DNA from: JANLTP01 sp031363055
GTDB taxonomy: Bacteria > Pseudomonadota > Gammaproteobacteria > Burkholderiales > Burkholderiaceae_E
Assembly: GCA_031363055.1 (NCBI GenBank)
Contig: JANLTP010000165.1
Location: 46,263-110,262 of the forward strand
Direction of reading: 5' to 3'
DNA: 64,000 nt
Made by a program: the position numbers and the translations under genes
Shown: positions 53,265 through 62,458 of the stretch, piece after piece
Position numbering within the stretch: position 1 is the first letter of the stretch
How the letters are laid out: the number at the start of each line of letters is the position of its first letter
The notes under the pieces: model-generated
Databases searched by the model: none
Seen by the model: only the letters and a program-made list of their open reading frames with translations
Told to the model about the DNA's origin: nothing

Positions 53265-53939
53265 ATGGACCGCGCACAGGACCGAACAAACCAATATCCG
53301 CCGGCGTTTGGATCACCATCGGGCGGCCATCTTGCCGCTTCGTTACCCTTGATCGGCTTCGGATTGAAGGCCACATTGGTACAGAAGATGTTTGACGAAG
53401 TGGCGTTCGGTGTGCTGTTGATCGATCCAACCGGCGAGCTTCTCTTCAGTAATCGTGCGGCTCGCGAACTGATGAATGGCGATACCGGTCCGAACTTTGT
53501 TCGCGAAATGCTCGAGCTGTGTTCGGCCGAGGACCTGCGCGCCTGGCACAAGGCGGCTTCCGAATGCCTGAGCGGGAAGCAACCGACGCTGCAGATCTCG
53601 GGCTGTCCGAAGCGCGTGCTCGTCTTTACCCCGATTCGCGCAGAAGGTAAGGATCGGGTCGGCATGATCATGCTGACGGTGTCGCGCTCAACCTTGTGCG
53701 AGCCCGAAATACTGACCGGCTTTGGTCAACTTCACAAACTGACCCGCAGTGAATGCGCCGTGTTGCAAGCGCTGGCAATCGGGCACAGCGCCGAGCAAAT
53801 CGCCGCCTCGCGCGGCGTGACTGAAGCGACCATTCGCACCCATATCAAAAACATGCTGCATAAAACTGGTTATCGCAGTTTGCGTCACCTGCAGGCACAA
53901 CTGGCCAAGCTGCCGCCGATTCGACGTACGATCGGTTGA
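53265..53939 (+). CDS. PAS-LuxR transcriptional regulator
   Basis: 224 residues from ATG 53265 with GGAGG upstream. Residues about 40-150 form a PAS-type sensor (VAFGVLLIDPTGELLFSNRA, LTVSRSTLCEPEILTGFGQL) and 155-220 a LuxR HTH (LTRSECAVLQALAIGHSAEQ, IAASRGVTEATIRTHIKNML), ending SLRHLQAQLAKLPPIRR. Same architecture ending as the gene at 4206-4721. It converges on the 1998-residue fusion gene and could control it. Confidence 0.85.
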   Translation: MDRAQDRTNQYPPAFGSPSGGHLAASLPLIGFGLKATLVQKMFDEVAFGVLLIDPTGELLFSNRAARELMNGDTGPNFVREMLELCSAEDLRAWHKAASECLSGKQPTLQISGCPKRVLVFTPIRAEGKDRVGMIMLTVSRSTLCEPEILTGFGQLHKLTRSECAVLQALAIGHSAEQIAASRGVTEATIRTHIKNMLHKTGYRSLRHLQAQLAKLPPIRRTIG

Positions 53940-53960
53940 ATCGTCATTCCGGGAACTCAG

Positions 53961-54011
53961 TAAACCTGGTTCGATAATAAGCCTGGCTCAGCAGTAAGCT
54001 TGGCTCAAAGT
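53961..54011. repeat. Three-copy 17-bp imperfect tandem repeat at the end of the fusion gene
   Basis: TAAACCTGGTTCGATAA (53961-53977), TAAGCCTGGCTCAGCAG (53978-53994) and TAAGCTTGGCTCAAAGT (53995-54011) lie head to tail. The stop codon (53988-53990) and last residues of the minus-strand gene fall inside the array. The gap between converging genes is otherwise only 48 nt. Confidence 0.7.
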
Positions 54012-57000
54012 GCCCGAGTCGGTTGAAATATCGATCACCAGACGCCAAAGAGGCTTGCCTTCGGCGGACGTCTCCGAGTCGATACTGATGACGACAAAAT
54101 TCGGATCACTGCAGTACATGCCCGGGCTTTGAATGCACCGATAGTGGGTCGGTGAACCCGTCAGGACGCGCCGAGGTTTCTGCCGGCTGCCGGTGCCACC
54201 ATCGAGGTCTTTGGCCTGCGTGTTGACGAAGCCATAGGGTGCATACAGACCCGATGAGATGACCGATAAAACCCGAACCGCATCGGTCAGCTCGGCGTTT
54301 TGCGCAATCTGAACTTCAGTCACCAGGGACGCGTGGTAGTCACCCTGCAAGAACACCACTCCTTGAATTTGCTCACGAGCAATGAAGCTCAATAATTGAT
54401 TGATGGACTTCGGATAACCGCTCCAGCCGTCCGAGCCCATCGCATGGCCGGGTTCGGCGAGGTCGCGCAGGACGCCGGGCACGATGACGCTGGGCGAAAC
54501 GATAAATTTCGGTCGCACCGCGTCGGCCAGTTGTTCCCGCTTCAGCCAATCGAGCAGCGCGGTCATCTGATCGTCGCCGATGATCTGCGACTCGTCGCGA
54601 GTAAACAGATTGCGCGCGCTGCGTTCAGTGCGGGTGTCGAGCATGAAAAACGGCAGGCCGGCGGGCCAGAACGGATACCAGTTCGTGGCAGTGTCGGGTC
54701 CCAGCGAGCGCTGGTAAAGCTGGAAGGCACGCAATGCCTGCTTGGTGAACGGGTCGGCGCGCAGGGACGGCTCCCATTCATTTTGCACTTCATGATCGTC
54801 GAGCATCATGTAGGTCGGGATCGATGCGAGCGCGCGACGAACGCTGGCGTGTTGCAACCAGGTCTGGTAGGGCTGGCGAATCTTCTCCAATCCGGTGGGT
54901 GCATCCACGAGGCCAACCAAGGGATCGAGATAGACCTGGTCGCCGATCAGAAGCAACAATTGCGGTACGTTCAGGTTAGTCGGCTCACGCGGATTTCGAT
55001 TGAGCAGATCTGCAAGCCGCTCGAAACTTTGACCGGCCACCACACTGTCGAACGGTAAGGGCATGGATTGGCAACTCGCCAGCGCCAACGAAAGAGTTGG
55101 CTGAGCGGTACGGCGCGGTAAATCGGGCAACGGTCGATCGCTGTTTTGAACGCCTTTCCCTGAGCGGGTGGTGATTGAATTTTCCGTTGATTTCTCCGGC
55201 GATTTCTCCGGTGTTTGCAGGTCGGCAGCCCGTAAGGCCTCGCGCCGCAAAACAATGGCGGGCGGATTAAATTGCTGATCGCGCACGCTACGTGCCCGGC
55301 TCATGCTGCGGCTGAGCGGCTCGGGTCGAGTGAAGCCGTGTTTCGAGCAGTCGCGGAATGGCGAATCTGGCGAGGCAGGCTGGCGATCGAGCTGGTATTC
55401 GATGAATTCGAGCCACCTCTGCGTTTGTTCGGCACTCAAGCAGGGACCCGTCGCGAACTCAGCGTCGGGGGCGGCGGGCGGCGCGGGCAAGCCAGGCGAG
55501 GCGGGAATACTTGCTTGCAGCTCGGGCGGCAACGCGCAGAACGCTGGCGAACAATTGTCGCGTTGCAAGATCGCTTCGTCGTCGAACATACCGAGCAGAA
55601 AAATTTCGAGGTCGGCGCCGCCCGCTGTGGCATCAAGTCGCACCGTCAAGTCATCGGGGAGGCGTAGATCCAGACAATACCAATACGGGTCGAGTGCGTT
55701 GAGCGCCGGGTTATCGTTGTGGACGCTCTGCGGTCCCTTTGGGTCGATCCAACAAGCGGATAAGGGCCTGCAGCGGGTAAATAGTGGACGCAACGGCAGC
55801 GGCGAATTTGGCGGCCGCGTCGTAAAGAGCGCCAGCAACCAGCGCGGCGAGCCGGCCAGGCGATCGGTGGCAAACGAAACTCGAACCTGCAGCGCGGGCG
55901 GCTCGCCCGGTACTGTGCGGGACTGCCGCAGCCAGCCTATAACCGGCCCCATGGTGGAGGCGTAGGCAGTCCATTGCCTTGTTTCCGGTTGCAGCAGTTG
56001 CGCAGGGGCTGCTTGCGCGAAGAAATCGGCGATTGGCTTGAAAACGTCTTCGGCGGAGCGCTTGCCGATCAACGTATCTTGATGGCCATAGCCTGCGAAG
56101 CTTGCATACTGATGGGGCAAATTGAATCGCGGGCGCATGTTGTCACCGTAACCGTGTGCGGCATTCAGCAGCCGCGCCGAGTCCTCGGCGTTTTGCGGAT
56201 CGAACACGCGATTGCGATCGCCAGCGCCAAAAAAACATGGGAAGTCGACGCGCTCGCGCAGCGCGCTGCGCGTCACCAGATTAAGGCCCTCCGAGTCGGT
56301 GACGCGACCGCGCGAGAAATACAGCGAATGCAGGTAGGTGCTCAGATTCGAGCCGCCGATTTGCCGATGCAGGTCGTCGAGCACAGCGTCGCTGACGTTG
56401 CGAAGATTCATGAGCTCACCGTGCAAGGCGGTGATGCGGTGATATTGCGCCTCCCAGGTGCGCGTCGCAAACGGTTTGCCGCGCAGTCGCCACCATTGGT
56501 CGCGCTGATACGGAAAGGTTGTGAACGCGCGCTCGACGAACAAGTCCCTGCTGTCTGCGTCGTCTGAAGGATTGGTATCAAACGTACTCAGATTGATGGC
56601 TTCGCGCAACAGACCGATCAGTCGGCTGCGGGCATTATTGATCGGCGGCAGGTGGGTCGCCAGGCCGACCTGCGAGAACGCCGCCCGCTCGATTTGTCCG
56701 TTCAGTTTGCCCTGCAAGACCGACGACCAGAACATGACGCTGCCGACACAATGGGCGAACACCCGGACCTTTTGATGGGTAGTCGATTGGACCTTATCGA
56801 CCATCGCCGGAATGTCCTCGTTGGCGATCTCGTCAAACGTCCAGGCCGCTCGCCAAAGTTCAAGCGCAACACTGGTGCGAAGCTCTGCCACCCAGACATC
56901 GTAGCCTTGGTCATGCAGATAGGCGGCGAGCCCATATTCCAGCGCTTCGGAGGTAAAGGTATTGCCACAAGCCGTCAGCCCATGCAGCAGCAGCACCGGT

Positions 57001-59984
57001 GCCGCGTCAGATCGTGCGCCCGGGTAGCGCGTGCAGATCAGTTGCAGCTCGGGGCGATCCGGGTTGGGCAGCACCGGGATGGCCTGCGCTGCAACCAGAC
57101 CGCTCTTGCGCGTCCGTATGTCGCCGGGCAATCGCTGCTGAGCGGCCACGCGCCGGCTGCCGATCGGACGGCTCTGCGGCGTATGGGCATTCAGTAAATG
57201 GATGCCGAAGATTGAGCGGGTCGCCAAGGTCAGCAGGCCGGCGAGCTCGAGCAGCGCAGTGGTGCGGCTACCCTGTTTGACGACCTTCAGCAGGAAGCTT
57301 GAGAAGTTGGCGAAATAGGAAAAATCGGTCTGCAGTGTGCCGATCGGGACATCCAGCGTCGAGTCGCGAGCGAGCAAGCTCAATCGCAGGGTCATGAACT
57401 GTTCCCACGGATTCGACATCAACCCAAAAGTGAACAGCTTCTCGCCCTTCAGGCAATCACCCTTCTGAAAAACGCGCTGCTCGTCCAGATAGACGTCCTC
57501 GGTGATGGCCATTTCGTAGCGAAAGCGCCGTTGACCGCCGATCACCGTGGCGGCCTTGATCGCCGATATCCAGAACGCTGCTTGCGTCCACGGCAGGCCA
57601 CCGCTGCGGCGCTTGACGGCATTGGTCAGCCAGCCCAAGGCGGCGCGGCCGACCCGCTCGAGCGGCGCGGACGGCACTTCCTCGAACACCGACATATAAC
57701 CGGCGACGGTGAACCGGGTCGACCCGGTTGGGCTTGTCAAGGTTGCCCGCGAGGCGCTGATGGGCAGGCGACGATGGGCACTGGCCAGAAAGACACCCAT
57801 GTCCCGAATCGGTCCGAGGCTCAATTCGATGGCCAGATACACCTCGGTGGGCATACCTGGCAAACTGATGGGGGCAGGGCTTAGCAATCGTTCGGCGACC
57901 TCGACTGCGGTGGGTCGCCGCCCGGAGGTAATCATGGTCTGGCTGGCGCTCAGGGCCTGTGGCTGATTCAATAACTCGGACAAGCCGCCCGCCGCATCAG
58001 GCGCATCAGGCGCATCCGGCTCAGGCAGCTTCCAGATCTTGACCAACTGTGCGACGGCGCGCTCGGCCAGCGCGGCGATCGTGAGTGCCGGATTGATACC
58101 GAGGCTGCCGGGAATGATCGCGCCGTCGAGCACCACCAGTGAGTCGTAAACGGTAGCGCCCGATCTTCTGAATACCTGACCCCATTCATTGACGACGCCC
58201 TGATCAATGTCATCGGCCATGGCGCATCCGCCAAGCGGATGAGCGGCGATCGGTGCGCCGCTGCGAGCGTTGGCGTCGCTCCCGGCAAAGAGTCGCGCCG
58301 TTTGCTCGCCAAAGAGTTGCCAAAAGGGGTTGTTGAGCAGCCGGCCGCCGATCTGCGGCTGCTCGTGCGCGCCTCTCAGATAGCGCAGATTGCTGCGGAA
58401 CTCCGCGACCCCACCGGGGCTGCGAATGCCTGGCCATTCGATGTCGACGCGACCGTCAGCGTCGTTCGATTCGTCGGCGTGGTCAGAGAGTCTGATCTGG
58501 CCGTCCGAGCTGTCGTGCCCGAACACCGCATAAAACTGAGTGTGGGCGACGCGAAACGGATCAATCGCGTCCGGATCGAGCTGCTCGTGTGCGGTGACCT
58601 TGCGGCCACGCGCGTCGCCGCGCTCGAAGCGGCTTAAAAACGCCGCGTTCGTCATGAACTCCGCGAACACCGGGTACAGCGAGGCCGGTACCGAAACATC
58701 CTGAATTACCGGTCCCCGGCCCGCCATACGGCTATCCTGACGCAGGTCGATCATCGAAACGATGGTCGGTCCGACTGCGCGCAGATCGGGTCGAATGGTC
58801 TCCTCGGTAGCCGGGTTCACCGTGCGCGTCTGGTTATAGCCAAAGGCGATCATGTCGCCATTGCCTGAAAAGCCTTGCCCCAGCCGCTTGGAGACCGGAA
58901 GACCGAACCAGGCGCGTGACTTCTGTAGTATTTCGGTGCTGCCGATCGAACCGGCGGCGATGATCACCTTGCTGGCTCGCAGGAGGAAACCACGTGGCGG
59001 GTTCTTCAGCGGCGTCAACACGGCCGCAAAGCTGGACTCATGTTGAATCCGTAAATTCGAGTCGGTGAAGTTGAACAAGACTCGCCAGCTTTTCTGCGTC
59101 TGGTCTTGAAACACGCCGAGCACGGTGGCACCGGTAAACAGCTCGGCGCCTTTTTTTCGCGCTACCGCCAGATAGTTGCGGTCAAGCGAATTCTTGGCTG
59201 AATAGTTGCAGCCCGTGAAGCAGTTGCCGCAATGGCTGCATTGCCTTTGCGGCAGTTGTCCGTCGTCGATGTTTTGGGCGCGTTCATCGAGCGTCACGGC
59301 GATATCGACGCATCTGAAGTTCGGCGCGCCAGGGTTGATGGCGACCGCAACCGCGTTCAGTGCCTCGGCCTTCGACGGGTAGATGGGCGCCGTGCCAACC
59401 CCGCTGGCCGTCATGGTCGAAGTGACTGAAGGCTTGCGCAGTTGTTGAACGCCGAGCATGCGCCGTACGGTCGCGAAATTCGCCAGGAACTCGGGCTTGT
59501 CGGCGTCTCTGCGGATGGCGGCTGGCCAGAGCGCGCGATGTCGCACGCTGTGCTGCCAAACCGACGCATCAGGCATTTCCATGACATTGGCATTGATCAG
59601 CGAGCCGCCGCCCAACCCGTTACCGGCGATCACGGTCATGTCACCTCCGATGCGCAGATCGAACAGACCCATGGCGTTACCGGTTACGCGCTTGAGGCTC
59701 GCACCACTGGCACGCAAGTGGCTCGGCAACTGTTCGGTGGTCTCGGGAAAACTGCCCGGCAGGTATTCATGTCCACGCTCGAGCACCCAGACCCGCAGCG
59801 GCGCGCCATCGGCCCGGGTTCGTCCGGCAAATCGGGCGGCAGCGACCGCAGCGCCGTAGCCCGAGCCGATGATCAGGACATCACAATGAACGTCGTCGGT
59901 ATCCCGCTCGGTATTGCCGAGCTCGTCCAGTCCGAGCTCGCTGACCTTGGCCTCAATGCTTCGCGACAGGAATGATGGGGACAT
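53988..59984 (-). CDS. 1998-residue fusion: GMC oxidoreductase, alpha/beta hydrolase and PhoD-like phosphatase
   Basis: Three enzyme modules in one frame. (1) GMC/cholesterol-oxidase-like flavoprotein, about 30-650: FAD loop DVLIIGSGYGAAVAAARFAG, cluster-like CSHCGNCFTGC (Cys249, 252, 255, 259), then AAHPLGGCAMADD and GSLGINPALTIAALAERAVA. (2) A beta-rich linker domain about 680-960, then alpha/beta hydrolase about 985-1330: LLLHGLTACGNTF, nucleophile elbow VFAHCVGSVMF with Cys1079, FFGAGDRNRVFDPQ (acid) and FAGYGHQDTLIG (His about 1301). (3) PhoD-like metallophosphatase about 1625-1998: LALASCQSM, LLLIGDQVYLDPLV, MMLDDHEVQNEW, FLQGDYHASLV. The first two modules together resemble known actinobacterial/proteobacterial sterol-oxidase fusions; the PhoD addition is uncommon to me. 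No signal peptide is seen. Start overlaps the kinase gene by 32 nt. An Asp-Ala-Pro repeat (57994-58020) and a PEK repeat (55177-55212) lie in linkers. Substrate unknown, lipid or sterol-like suspected. Confidence 0.85.
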   Translation of the reverse strand: MSPSFLSRSIEAKVSELGLDELGNTERDTDDVHCDVLIIGSGYGAAVAAARFAGRTRADGAPLRVWVLERGHEYLPGSFPETTEQLPSHLRASGASLKRVTGNAMGLFDLRIGGDMTVIAGNGLGGGSLINANVMEMPDASVWQHSVRHRALWPAAIRRDADKPEFLANFATVRRMLGVQQLRKPSVTSTMTASGVGTAPIYPSKAEALNAVAVAINPGAPNFRCVDIAVTLDERAQNIDDGQLPQRQCSHCGNCFTGCNYSAKNSLDRNYLAVARKKGAELFTGATVLGVFQDQTQKSWRVLFNFTDSNLRIQHESSFAAVLTPLKNPPRGFLLRASKVIIAAGSIGSTEILQKSRAWFGLPVSKRLGQGFSGNGDMIAFGYNQTRTVNPATEETIRPDLRAVGPTIVSMIDLRQDSRMAGRGPVIQDVSVPASLYPVFAEFMTNAAFLSRFERGDARGRKVTAHEQLDPDAIDPFRVAHTQFYAVFGHDSSDGQIRLSDHADESNDADGRVDIEWPGIRSPGGVAEFRSNLRYLRGAHEQPQIGGRLLNNPFWQLFGEQTARLFAGSDANARSGAPIAAHPLGGCAMADDIDQGVVNEWGQVFRRSGATVYDSLVVLDGAIIPGSLGINPALTIAALAERAVAQLVKIWKLPEPDAPDAPDAAGGLSELLNQPQALSASQTMITSGRRPTAVEVAERLLSPAPISLPGMPTEVYLAIELSLGPIRDMGVFLASAHRRLPISASRATLTSPTGSTRFTVAGYMSVFEEVPSAPLERVGRAALGWLTNAVKRRSGGLPWTQAAFWISAIKAATVIGGQRRFRYEMAITEDVYLDEQRVFQKGDCLKGEKLFTFGLMSNPWEQFMTLRLSLLARDSTLDVPIGTLQTDFSYFANFSSFLLKVVKQGSRTTALLELAGLLTLATRSIFGIHLLNAHTPQSRPIGSRRVAAQQRLPGDIRTRKSGLVAAQAIPVLPNPDRPELQLICTRYPGARSDAAPVLLLHGLTACGNTFTSEALEYGLAAYLHDQGYDVWVAELRTSVALELWRAAWTFDEIANEDIPAMVDKVQSTTHQKVRVFAHCVGSVMFWSSVLQGKLNGQIERAAFSQVGLATHLPPINNARSRLIGLLREAINLSTFDTNPSDDADSRDLFVERAFTTFPYQRDQWWRLRGKPFATRTWEAQYHRITALHGELMNLRNVSDAVLDDLHRQIGGSNLSTYLHSLYFSRGRVTDSEGLNLVTRSALRERVDFPCFFGAGDRNRVFDPQNAEDSARLLNAAHGYGDNMRPRFNLPHQYASFAGYGHQDTLIGKRSAEDVFKPIADFFAQAAPAQLLQPETRQWTAYASTMGPVIGWLRQSRTVPGEPPALQVRVSFATDRLAGSPRWLLALFTTRPPNSPLPLRPLFTRCRPLSACWIDPKGPQSVHNDNPALNALDPYWYCLDLRLPDDLTVRLDATAGGADLEIFLLGMFDDEAILQRDNCSPAFCALPPELQASIPASPGLPAPPAAPDAEFATGPCLSAEQTQRWLEFIEYQLDRQPASPDSPFRDCSKHGFTRPEPLSRSMSRARSVRDQQFNPPAIVLRREALRAADLQTPEKSPEKSTENSITTRSGKGVQNSDRPLPDLPRRTAQPTLSLALASCQSMPLPFDSVVAGQSFERLADLLNRNPREPTNLNVPQLLLLIGDQVYLDPLVGLVDAPTGLEKIRQPYQTWLQHASVRRALASIPTYMMLDDHEVQNEWEPSLRADPFTKQALRAFQLYQRSLGPDTATNWYPFWPAGLPFFMLDTRTERSARNLFTRDESQIIGDDQMTALLDWLKREQLADAVRPKFIVSPSVIVPGVLRDLAEPGHAMGSDGWSGYPKSINQLLSFIAREQIQGVVFLQGDYHASLVTEVQIAQNAELTDAVRVLSVISSGLYAPYGFVNTQAKDLDGGTGSRQKPRRVLTGSPTHYRCIQSPGMYCSDPNFVVISIDSETSAEGKPLWRLVIDISTDSGTLSQAYC

Positions 59985-61782
59985 TGAGCGCCCGTTGTTG
60001 TTCGCAGCTTTTGACGAAGCGCCACAGGTCCTGCGGATCGATCGGTTTGAGCTTCAGTTCAGCACCGGTTTGGGCGATTTCGCGTTGCACCTCGGAAGAA
60101 GAGTCGCCGCTGATCACGAGCTTGCGCATCTTGATGGCTAGCACGGCCGGATGATCAAACAGCTCGATACCGCGATCGTGACCACGCAAACGGTAATCGA
60201 CGATGAGACCGTCGTACAGGTTCTGATCAAGCAGCGCCTGTGCCTCCTGCAGGTTGGCTGCGCAATCGAATTCGCAGCTCCATTGCAAGACCAGTGCCGC
60301 CATGCCTTCGCGCACCGACTGCTCGTCGTCGACGATCAACAGTCGAACGTTGTGCACTTGCCGGTTATCGGGTGCGCTCAACGGATTCAGATCGGTCATG
60401 GCGCGGCGCTCGATGCGTGCGTCTGGAATTTTGAGCTCAAAGCGCGTGCCGTCACCGACTTGCGAATGCACCGAGTAACGAATACCCAGCAGCACCGACA
60501 GCCGCTTGACGATCGACAAACCCAGACCGAGGCCACGTGATCGATCGCGCTCCGGGTTATGCAGTTGATAGAACTCTTCGAAAATGCGCTCGACCTCGGC
60601 CGCCGGGATGCCGGGGCCGTCGTCGCTGACCACCAGGCGAGCTTGTGTGCCGGCGAGCTCGCCGCTGATGACGATGCGCGAGTGCGCGCCATGTACCAGC
60701 GCATTTTCGGCCAGATTGCGGATGATGCGCTTCAGCCACAAGCCGTCGGTGCGGGCAACCAGCCCGTTGCTGACAGCGCAACTGACCAGCACATTTTGTT
60801 GGCCGGCGCGGCTGACAAACTCTTCGACGACTGATTCGGCGAGTTGCGTCAGATCGACGATCTCCCAGTGCGGTTCGACGCTGTTCGAATCCAGCCTCGA
60901 AATATCGAGCAATGAATCGAGCAAGCTGGCGAGCGACGCGACGCCGGCGGAAATCTGAGCGGCCAGTTTGCGGGCGCGATCATCGAGCGGGCGCAGGCTC
61001 AATGCGGCGCTATACAGCGAGACGGTATGCAGAGGCTGGCGAAGGTCATGGCTGGCGGCAGCCAGAAACCGCGACTTGGCACTGTTCGCAGCTTCGGAGC
61101 GATCGCGCTCGAGTTTCAGTCCGAGTTGCTGCTCTTGCAATTGTGCGATGAGATTTTTATTCTCGAAGCGGATTTGCCAGGACTGCCTGAACATCGCCTC
61201 GGATTCAGCGACGAATTGCGAGCCGACACGACAAAAAACCGCCAGCAACAGCGCGATGATCAGGTTGACCCAGGACGGCTCGATCTTGCCCCAGGCGATC
61301 CACGCCACCGACAACAAGGCGACGGTCGGTACGGCGTAAAGATCAAAGTTGCGCTTGCGACAGGCGCTCGCGGGCACAGCGCCGGCAATCAGGCTGGTGT
61401 GCAACATGGTCAGGACGGCTTGCCATTCAATCGCGAAGCTCGGAAAAAACAGCAAGGCCGATGCGCCCATGGTCAGGCCGTTGGCAAAACTGGAAGCGTT
61501 GATGACCTGAGTGGCGCGGGCGGCCTGCGCAGCATCCAGTTGCCGGCCGATGACGTTCCTTTGCACATAGACCAGCCGTGCCACCAACACCGCGTTGGCG
61601 CAGACGAACCACGGCAACCACCAAAGTACGGGAACCTGCGACCAGGCGATGCCGACCAGCAACAGCGTGATCAGAAATACGGCTGGCGGGGTGGTCTTCG
61701 CCGAGGCGGCCCAGAAATGCAGTTGCTCGATCCGGAAGCCGAGTTCGTCGCCGTTCAATGGCTCGTGCGCTGTGTCAGTCAT
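59953..61782 (-). CDS. Membrane hybrid histidine kinase with C-terminal receiver domain
   Basis: 609 residues from ATG 61782 (61821 also in frame). Six or so N-terminal membrane segments (to about residue 210) with no recognised sensor domain; HisKA with AASHDLRQPLHTVSLYS (His about 246); HATPase with NLAENALVHGAH, VSDDGPGIPAAEVERIFEEF, RSRGLGLGLSIVKRL; receiver domain about 485-600 with VRLLIVDDEQS and phospho-acceptor LIVDYRLRG. This domain order is a ProHK-type hybrid. Its start overlaps the regulator stop by 8 nt and its end overlaps the fusion gene, so the three are translationally linked. Confidence 0.9.
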   Translation of the reverse strand: MTDTAHEPLNGDELGFRIEQLHFWAASAKTTPPAVFLITLLLVGIAWSQVPVLWWLPWFVCANAVLVARLVYVQRNVIGRQLDAAQAARATQVINASSFANGLTMGASALLFFPSFAIEWQAVLTMLHTSLIAGAVPASACRKRNFDLYAVPTVALLSVAWIAWGKIEPSWVNLIIALLLAVFCRVGSQFVAESEAMFRQSWQIRFENKNLIAQLQEQQLGLKLERDRSEAANSAKSRFLAAASHDLRQPLHTVSLYSAALSLRPLDDRARKLAAQISAGVASLASLLDSLLDISRLDSNSVEPHWEIVDLTQLAESVVEEFVSRAGQQNVLVSCAVSNGLVARTDGLWLKRIIRNLAENALVHGAHSRIVISGELAGTQARLVVSDDGPGIPAAEVERIFEEFYQLHNPERDRSRGLGLGLSIVKRLSVLLGIRYSVHSQVGDGTRFELKIPDARIERRAMTDLNPLSAPDNRQVHNVRLLIVDDEQSVREGMAALVLQWSCEFDCAANLQEAQALLDQNLYDGLIVDYRLRGHDRGIELFDHPAVLAIKMRKLVISGDSSSEVQREIAQTGAELKLKPIDPQDLWRFVKSCEQQRALNVPIIPVAKH

Positions 61783-62434
61783 GCGAGGCTGCGGCCAGAA
61801 TGCGTTCGAGTCGCCGGGCATCCCAACCGCACCAGTACACCGCTTCGGTGCGATTGTGAAAGCCCATTTCCCGATACACGGTGGACAGATGGCTCTTGAC
61901 CGTATTCACCGATAACTCAAGGTCACGGGCAATTTGTTTGTTCGAAATGCCCTTGACTGCCATCGCAAAAATCTGTCGTTGCCGGCCGGTCAGCCGTTCG
62001 AGTTCCTGTTGCTTGGGATCTTTGGTGACGATGACTTTTTCAAACGCGGCCATGGCTTGCCGAGGCAAGTAGATACCGCCCTCGAGGACGAGCCGCAGCG
62101 CCAGCAACAGGATATTGGGTTCCGACGATTTGGGGATGTATCCGGATGCGCCGCTCTCGATGACCGAGTGAATGACGCGCGGATCCTCTTCACCGGACAC
62201 CACCACCACGGTCGAGTCGGGAAACAACAGCTTGATGCGCTCGAGTGTGTTGACGCCGCTGGTGTCAGGCATGGTCAGATCGAGCAGGATCAGATCAAAC
62301 ACGCGAGGAGAAAATTGCTCGGCCGAGGCAACGCTGCGAGCCTCCTCGACGCTGATGTTCGGTTCAAGGTCTTGCAACAGTCGGCACAGCCCGGCGCGAA
62401 ACAGGCCGTGATCATCGATGAGGAGAATTTTCAT
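61775..62434 (-). CDS. NarL/FixJ-family response regulator
   Basis: 219 residues. Receiver about 1-120 (MKILLIDDHGLFRAGLCRLL, FDLILLDLTMPDTSGVNTLE with the acceptor Asp, Thr/Lys switch in VVVVSGEEDP and GYIPKSSEP). LuxR HTH about 148-205 (LTGRQRQIFAMAVKGISNKQ, IARDLELSVNTVKSHLSTVY). Cognate partner of the overlapping hybrid kinase by position. Confidence 0.92.
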   Translation of the reverse strand: MKILLIDDHGLFRAGLCRLLQDLEPNISVEEARSVASAEQFSPRVFDLILLDLTMPDTSGVNTLERIKLLFPDSTVVVVSGEEDPRVIHSVIESGASGYIPKSSEPNILLLALRLVLEGGIYLPRQAMAAFEKVIVTKDPKQQELERLTGRQRQIFAMAVKGISNKQIARDLELSVNTVKSHLSTVYREMGFHNRTEAVYWCGWDARRLERILAAASHD

Positions 62435-62458
62435 GACGGGCTTTTCACGACATGCTGT

